A stretch of 64,000 nt of DNA from Kitasatospora arboriphila. Its GTDB lineage: Bacteria; Actinomycetota; Actinomycetes; Mycobacteriales; Mycobacteriaceae. How positions within the stretch are numbered: position 1 is the stretch's first letter; every line of letters starts with the position of its first letter. The notes beneath the pieces were generated by a model. That model did not search any database and was not told the origin of the DNA. It saw only the letters and a list, made by a program, of their open reading frames with translations. Shown here piece after piece: positions 59,862-64,000 of this stretch. The stretch is from contig NZ_JNYV01000002.1 of NCBI RefSeq assembly GCF_000717275.1, forward strand, positions 682,001 through 746,000. The letters run 5' to 3'. Both the position numbers and the translations under genes were made by a program.

Positions 59862-61994
59862 TCAGCAGAGACAGATGCCGGCCGACTGCAGCCACGCGGT
59901 GAAGGCCGCCTGATCAGGACTGGTGGTCACCCACCAGGTCACCGTCGAGTTGGCTTCGGAGTACACGAAGTATCCGGTGCCGCCATTGTCCATGGCGGCG
60001 AAGTACGCGTACGTGGTGCCGCCGTCGAACGGCCGGGAGAACAACTCCGATGAGTTGCCTTCGGCGTACTCCTTGTCGGCTATTGCCTTGATGTTCGAGT
60101 CGGACGATTCGATGATGACGATGCTCTCGGCGCGCACCGCTCCGGTGCCGTCGGCCACGACGGCGGGCGCCGGCTCGCAGACGATCGCTGCCAACGCGTA
60201 ATCCGGTCGCGACTTCTCCCCGCATGTGGTGATGTCGACGAGATCGGTGTTCGCATCAGCCAGCGCCTGATCGGCGGAGTCGAGCGACGTTGCCGCGGTG
60301 GACGTCTCGGTGGTCGGCTGAGTGCGCCTAGTGGTTGTTGTGGTTGTTGTCGTCGACGTTGTGGAGGACTGGCCCGGTTGTGCTTTCGGGTCGTCGTCAC
60401 CTCCCGAACTCGCCAGGGCCACACCGAGGATGACCACCACCAGAACAACAACCACGGCTGCGATGGCGGCGATGGCGATGTTCCGGTTGCGGTTGGGATT
60501 CGGCGGCGTGGCCGGTGTGGCCCCGCCGTACGGGGGTTGACCACCGCCGGATCCGTACAACGGGCCCGAATTCTGCTGGCCGGCAGGACCGTACGGCGAC
60601 CCCTGACCGAACGGGGCCTGGCCGTAACCGGCTTCTTGACCGTAGGTACCGGCCTGCCCGGCCACATAGGGGCCGGCTCCAGTACCGTCGTAGGGGTTCT
60701 GGGCGTAACCACCGGATTGCGCAGCCGGGGCGCCCCACGACGGCGGCGGTTCGATTCCCGTAGGAATCGGTGCCTGTTGGGTCGGCGGGAACTCAGGAGT
60801 GGACGGGGTCGATCGGGGAGGCTCGGGTGATTTCGACAGGGGGACGGGAACAACGGGCGGTATCGGCGCGCCGGCCGAAGCTGCGGCCGCTCCCTCTTGT
60901 TGTCCGACAACGGATTCGAGGGCACCGAGGGCCACGACGGTCTTCGGGTTGTCGAGTGTGGCGACGGTGCCGAGCTCGCCGAGTCGTTGGTGCACCAGAG
61001 GCACCCGGGATGATCCGCCGGTGAGATAGATCCGGACGTCGCGGCCGGCTCCGGCACGGGCCAGTGTGCGGGAGGTCAACTCCACCACGGCATCGACGTT
61101 CTGCGAGATGAGCTGTTCGAACTCGCCCCTGGTGAGCTCGAGGGTGGCCTCGTGGCCACCGGCGCTGATGTTGATGACGGCCCGAGGTGACTCCGAGAGC
61201 AATTCCTTGGCCCGCCGGATGTTGTCGTCGACCGCTCGCTTGGTGGACAGGTTGGCGCCTGTGCGCAGGTACTCCAGCAGTTCGGGGTTCCGCGAGGTGA
61301 GTTGCTTGTCCACCCAACGTCGGATCATCGCGTCGAGGTTCTTGCCACCGAGACCGTTGTTGCCGTCGTGGGCAACGAGGTCGATGGGCCCGGCGCCGCC
61401 CGCAGCTCCTGCACCGAGCTTCACCACCGCCACATCGCATGTCCCACCGCCGTAGTCGACGACCACAACCGTGGTCGAGCCCGCGTCGGCGGCATCACCG
61501 ATCGCGCTGGTGTAGTGGGCGATGGCCGCACGTGGCTCGGAGATCAGCGTGACCGCGGATCGATCGAAGCCGATCAATTCGGCAGCGCGGGTGAGGATGT
61601 CGATCTCCTCGGGCGACCACGCCACGGGGTGGGTGAGGATCAACCGCGTCGGCCTGGTGCCGCCGCGCCTCTCCGACGCGCGTGTCAAAGCCGAATTGAG
61701 CACGGCAGCAATGAGATTCTCCAACGGCAGGTCCAGATTGCCGACCGGAACGGTTCCGGCGTTGATGTGCCGCTTGGGGTGAGTGATGAACGCCGCCGGG
61801 TTGTTGCCGGCCTGATTGACCGCGGCCTCGCCGACCACGATGTTGCGGTAGGAGTCTGCGTAGACCGACGACGACATGATGTCGCTGTTGTGCGAGAGCG
61901 GCACCACCTGCGGCGCGCCGTGCCCGGGTTCGTAGGCGGCCGCCGCGGTGTTGGACGTGCCGAAGTCGATTGCCAGCCACCATTGGTTCGACAT
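59862..61994 (-). CDS. Hsp70-domain transmembrane protein
   Basis: This 710-residue protein couples a cytoplasmic DnaK-like ATPase domain (about 1-355: AIDFGTSNTAAAAYEPG, VVVVDYGGGTCDVAVV, IYLTGGSSRVPLVHQRLGE) to a Pro/Gly/Gln/Tyr-rich linker (360-500), one membrane helix (about 503-527) and an outer domain of about 180 residues with Thr-rich stalk and cysteines (CGEKSRPDY, CEPAP, GICLC end). It lacks the Hsp70 substrate-binding domain. Topology suggests an ATP-driven or ATP-sensing receptor across the membrane. Such proteins occur in mycolata; function unknown. Confidence 0.83.
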   Translation of the reverse strand: MSNQWWLAIDFGTSNTAAAAYEPGHGAPQVVPLSHNSDIMSSSVYADSYRNIVVGEAAVNQAGNNPAAFITHPKRHINAGTVPVGNLDLPLENLIAAVLNSALTRASERRGGTRPTRLILTHPVAWSPEEIDILTRAAELIGFDRSAVTLISEPRAAIAHYTSAIGDAADAGSTTVVVVDYGGGTCDVAVVKLGAGAAGGAGPIDLVAHDGNNGLGGKNLDAMIRRWVDKQLTSRNPELLEYLRTGANLSTKRAVDDNIRRAKELLSESPRAVINISAGGHEATLELTRGEFEQLISQNVDAVVELTSRTLARAGAGRDVRIYLTGGSSRVPLVHQRLGELGTVATLDNPKTVVALGALESVVGQQEGAAAASAGAPIPPVVPVPLSKSPEPPRSTPSTPEFPPTQQAPIPTGIEPPPSWGAPAAQSGGYAQNPYDGTGAGPYVAGQAGTYGQEAGYGQAPFGQGSPYGPAGQQNSGPLYGSGGGQPPYGGATPATPPNPNRNRNIAIAAIAAVVVVLVVVILGVALASSGGDDDPKAQPGQSSTTSTTTTTTTTRRTQPTTETSTAATSLDSADQALADANTDLVDITTCGEKSRPDYALAAIVCEPAPAVVADGTGAVRAESIVIIESSDSNIKAIADKEYAEGNSSELFSRPFDGGTTYAYFAAMDNGGTGYFVYSEANSTVTWWVTTSPDQAAFTAWLQSAGICLC

Positions 61995-62161
61995 CGGTGA
62001 TGGGTCCTTCCGGTTTCAGGATTCAGTGTGGGGAATGACGATTGGGACAGCGGACTCGGCCACCGTCAACCTAGTTGATCACCGGGCTGACGGCGGCCGA
62101 TTGTCCTGCTGTCGAATGACCGACGAATGCGGTCCGGGTTGAGCGGGGCGTTGGGTGCTCG

Positions 62162-62542
62162 TCAGAGCACCGTAAACCCGTCGGGGATGCCATTTTGGTC
62201 GGAGTCGGTGACCGACAGGTCGTGCACACCGTCTTGGTCCAGGTCGGCGAAGACGGTGTCCGCCGTCCCGTCCTGGTCGAGGTCGGACAGGCTCGTCTCG
62301 CTGAACCCGTCACCGTCGGTGTCGTACGCGATGGTCTCGGCTTCCCCGTCTTCGGTGAAGTCCTGGACGATCGTGTCGCCGACGTTGTCGCCGTCGGTGT
62401 CGAGCAGCGCGGACTCGGAGTAGCCGTTTCCGTCGAAGTCGGCTGTTTCGACGACGTAAGGCGGTTCGACGACGTCGGAGTGGCCGCTGTGCTCGGCCGG
62501 GGGATCCTGCGGGGACGGCTCGGGGTGGACCGAATCAGACAT
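62162..62542 (-). CDS. Acidic protein with seven 13-residue DxDxDG repeats
   Basis: This 126-residue protein has an N-terminal Pro/Ser-rich tail of about 34 residues and then seven uninterrupted 13-residue units, for example DFDGNGYSESALL, DTDGDNVGDTIVQ, DTDGDGFSETSLS and DLDQDGTADTVFA. Each unit has a D-x-D-x-D/N-G loop like that of Ca-binding thrombospondin-3 or FG-GAP repeats. There is no signal peptide, so it is probably cytoplasmic. It is paralogous to the gene upstream (62573-62977). Confidence 0.8.
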   Translation of the reverse strand: MSDSVHPEPSPQDPPAEHSGHSDVVEPPYVVETADFDGNGYSESALLDTDGDNVGDTIVQDFTEDGEAETIAYDTDGDGFSETSLSDLDQDGTADTVFADLDQDGVHDLSVTDSDQNGIPDGFTVL

Positions 62543-62572
62543 GGTTCACAGCTCCTGTGATCGTTCGCGGAT

Positions 62573-62977
62573 CTAAAGAGCGCTGGTGTCAGGCGTTTCG
62601 ACGGTGGAGGGGTCCACCTCGGTCCACTCGTCGGTGGTGATGTCGTGGGTGTAGGCGGCGTCCACCTCACCGTCCTGGTTCTCGTCTACAAAGGCCACGT
62701 CGTGGACACCGTCGACGTCCTCGTCGACGAAGACCGTGTCGACCTCGCCGTCCTCGTCGGTGTCGGAGACCGCCGTCTCGTGGTGCTCGTCGCCGTCGGT
62801 GTCGAAGGCAATGGTCTCCGGCTCGCCGTTCTGGTCGTAATCCTGGATGAGTGCGTCGCCGGAACCGTCGGCGTCTACATCGACCAGGGCGGACTCGACG
62901 ACTCCGTCGCCGTCGATGTCGAAGACCTCGAGGACGGTGGCGTCTTCGGCGATTTCGGGGATGCTGTTGTCGGACAT
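62573..62977 (-). CDS. Paralogous acidic protein with seven 13-residue repeats
   Basis: This 134-residue protein has an N-terminal tail of about 20 residues, then seven 13-residue units: DIDGDGVVESALV, DVDADGSGDALIQ, DYDQNGEPETIAF, DTDGDEHHETAVS, DTDEDGEVDTVFV, DEDVDGVHDVAFV and DENQDGEVDAAYT. The ATG at 62977 follows AAGGAG. No signal peptide. With the next gene 31 nt away it forms a probable operon, with the Hsp70-domain gene beyond. Calcium binding is inferred; other acidic uses are possible. Confidence 0.82.
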   Translation of the reverse strand: MSDNSIPEIAEDATVLEVFDIDGDGVVESALVDVDADGSGDALIQDYDQNGEPETIAFDTDGDEHHETAVSDTDEDGEVDTVFVDEDVDGVHDVAFVDENQDGEVDAAYTHDITTDEWTEVDPSTVETPDTSAL

Positions 62978-63123
62978 CGGGTTCTCCTTGTGTGTGGGGC
63001 GGGCGCAGGCCGTGGTGGCTTTGCTGTGTTGTGAATAGGAGAAACCCGATGGCATGAATGTTCCGGCTGATCGCAGAAAATCTCAGGAAGATTTTGCTGC
63101 CCGGTGGATCGAGCCGGGAGAAC

Positions 63124-63861
63124 TCAGTGCGGACCCCTCGAGATGGCGAGGTCGGCGGCCGCCTCGATTCCGTCGTTCCAGGGTTCACCGTGTCCTGGCA
63201 GCACCACCGAAGCGTGCGTATCGGCGAGTCTCTTGACCGAACCCAGGGCGCGAGCACTGTCTGCTGTCGCGGCACCGGCAACGATCTGTGGTCCGGTCTG
63301 GGCGGTGTAGGGATCGAGCGTGACCAGTGCGTCGCCGGCGATCAGGGCGTCGCGGTCGGGGAAGTGCAGAGCGATGTGACCGACGGTGTGGCCCGGCGTC
63401 GGGATGACCACCGGGGCCCCGGGTAGCGCCTTGTCGGTGGTGATCGGAGTCGGATCGAGTACTCCCCGAACCATCAGTGCCCCGGCCATGGTCATCCGCC
63501 CGAGCGCGGGAATGGATGCCGGATACCGAAGTGGATAGAGCAGCCGCGTCTTCTCGTGCTGGTAGCGGTAGGGATGCCGGGCGAGCCGTTCGTCGTCGGT
63601 GTGCACCCACACCGGCACATTCCACTCCTTCTGCGCCCGACGTGCGGTGCCCACGTGATCGAAATGCGCATGGGTGAGCACTATCCCTTCGACCGAGTCG
63701 GGCTTGCGGCCCAGTTCGTCGAGGGCTGAGATCAGGTGCGGCCACACCCGGGGCAATCCGGAGTCCACGATCAGCACCCGATCGTCGTACTCCACGAGAT
63801 ACAGATTCGTGGAGGCGTAGGTCAACATGTGGATGCCCGGGGCGACATCTTTGCTCAGCAC
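63124..63861 (-). CDS. Metallo-beta-lactamase-fold hydrolase
   Basis: This 245-residue protein has the MBL metal motif HAHFDH (in IVLTHAHFDHVG), a later histidine in TPGHTVGHIALH, and Asp in AGDALVT. It is a general hydrolase of the glyoxalase-II/lactonase type. It stands alone; the remaining 139 bases of the window (63862-64000) show no gene. Confidence 0.86.
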   Translation of the reverse strand: MLSKDVAPGIHMLTYASTNLYLVEYDDRVLIVDSGLPRVWPHLISALDELGRKPDSVEGIVLTHAHFDHVGTARRAQKEWNVPVWVHTDDERLARHPYRYQHEKTRLLYPLRYPASIPALGRMTMAGALMVRGVLDPTPITTDKALPGAPVVIPTPGHTVGHIALHFPDRDALIAGDALVTLDPYTAQTGPQIVAGAATADSARALGSVKRLADTHASVVLPGHGEPWNDGIEAAADLAISRGPH

Positions 63862-64000
63862 AGTGCTGCTCCGATCAGAAGTGGTTCTTCAGGGCGTCTT
63901 GTGTCTGGCGGCTCCCGGCGGATTACCCGGCCTGCTAAGCCCCAAAACGCGCCGGCCCGGCGACGGCTCATGTCCCACGGTTGTACCGAGGTGATCAGAG

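Overview
The window is high-GC actinobacterial DNA from a mycolic-acid-containing organism, most likely Gordonia or a close relative. The reasons are LGFP-repeat cell-wall proteins, an LCP protein with a long proline-rich cytoplasmic tail, a SigF/UsfX stress system, and a gene order (serS, septum-formation protein, small metallopeptidase, phosphoglycerate mutase, pheA, iron-boxed DUF2470 gene, LCP gene; then acyltransferase plus HAD phosphatase) that I recall from M. tuberculosis around Rv3834c-Rv3840 and Rv3813c-Rv3816c. I saw no IS element, prophage, CRISPR array, rRNA or tRNA.

Region by region. 0-8.8 kb: end of an AraC-type regulator, an FAD monooxygenase divergent from an alpha/beta hydrolase, then an amino-acid permease, cupin, gamma-glutamyltransferase-family enzyme, FadR-type GntR regulator, DapA-family aldolase and DUF1275 membrane protein. 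Four copies of the palindrome TTGGATCCAA (or one-base variants) sit in the promoter regions of this set, so it looks like one GntR regulon for a catabolic pathway of unknown substrate. 8.9-12.2 kb: acetyltransferase and thioredoxin-reductase-like flavoprotein, then a six-copy ~72-bp tandem repeat array, then a manganese catalase with a SigF-type promoter. 12.4-18.7 kb: a complete glycopeptide-resistance cluster, vanY / vanRS / vanH-ligase-vanX-murG-like. Catalytic residues fall at the same positions as in VanX and VanA, and a shared 52-bp element stands 22 nt before both vanY and vanH. 18.7-28.9 kb: small redox enzymes and the conserved housekeeping block, with an IdeR-type iron box, ending in phoU.

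29.4-44.1 kb is a general-stress island: SDR, ChaB-like protein, zinc dehydrogenase, SigF, STAS, UsfX, two different Rieske-domain fusion enzymes, acyltransferase, a second anti-sigma/STAS pair and a three-gene glycosyltransferase operon. Several genes have GTTT-N15/16-GGGTA promoters, including a back-to-back pair. 44.4-51.5 kb is accessory: TetR with an MmpL exporter, MerR with an NTF2-like/SDR operon (matching operators), and a decayed stretch with a truncated ECF sigma factor and four tiny linked genes. 51.5-64 kb: pyruvate-oxidase-like enzyme, acyltransferase, HAD phosphatase, two LGFP/SpoIID cell-wall proteins divergent over a triple GTCACA-type repeat, an acidic DUF5709 protein, an Hsp70-domain membrane protein, two paralogous acidic proteins each built of seven 13-residue DxDxDG repeats, and a metallo-beta-lactamase-fold hydrolase.

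Starts were chosen from Shine-Dalgarno sequences, overlaps and family length. Functions rest on visible motifs and recalled family knowledge; no database search was run.
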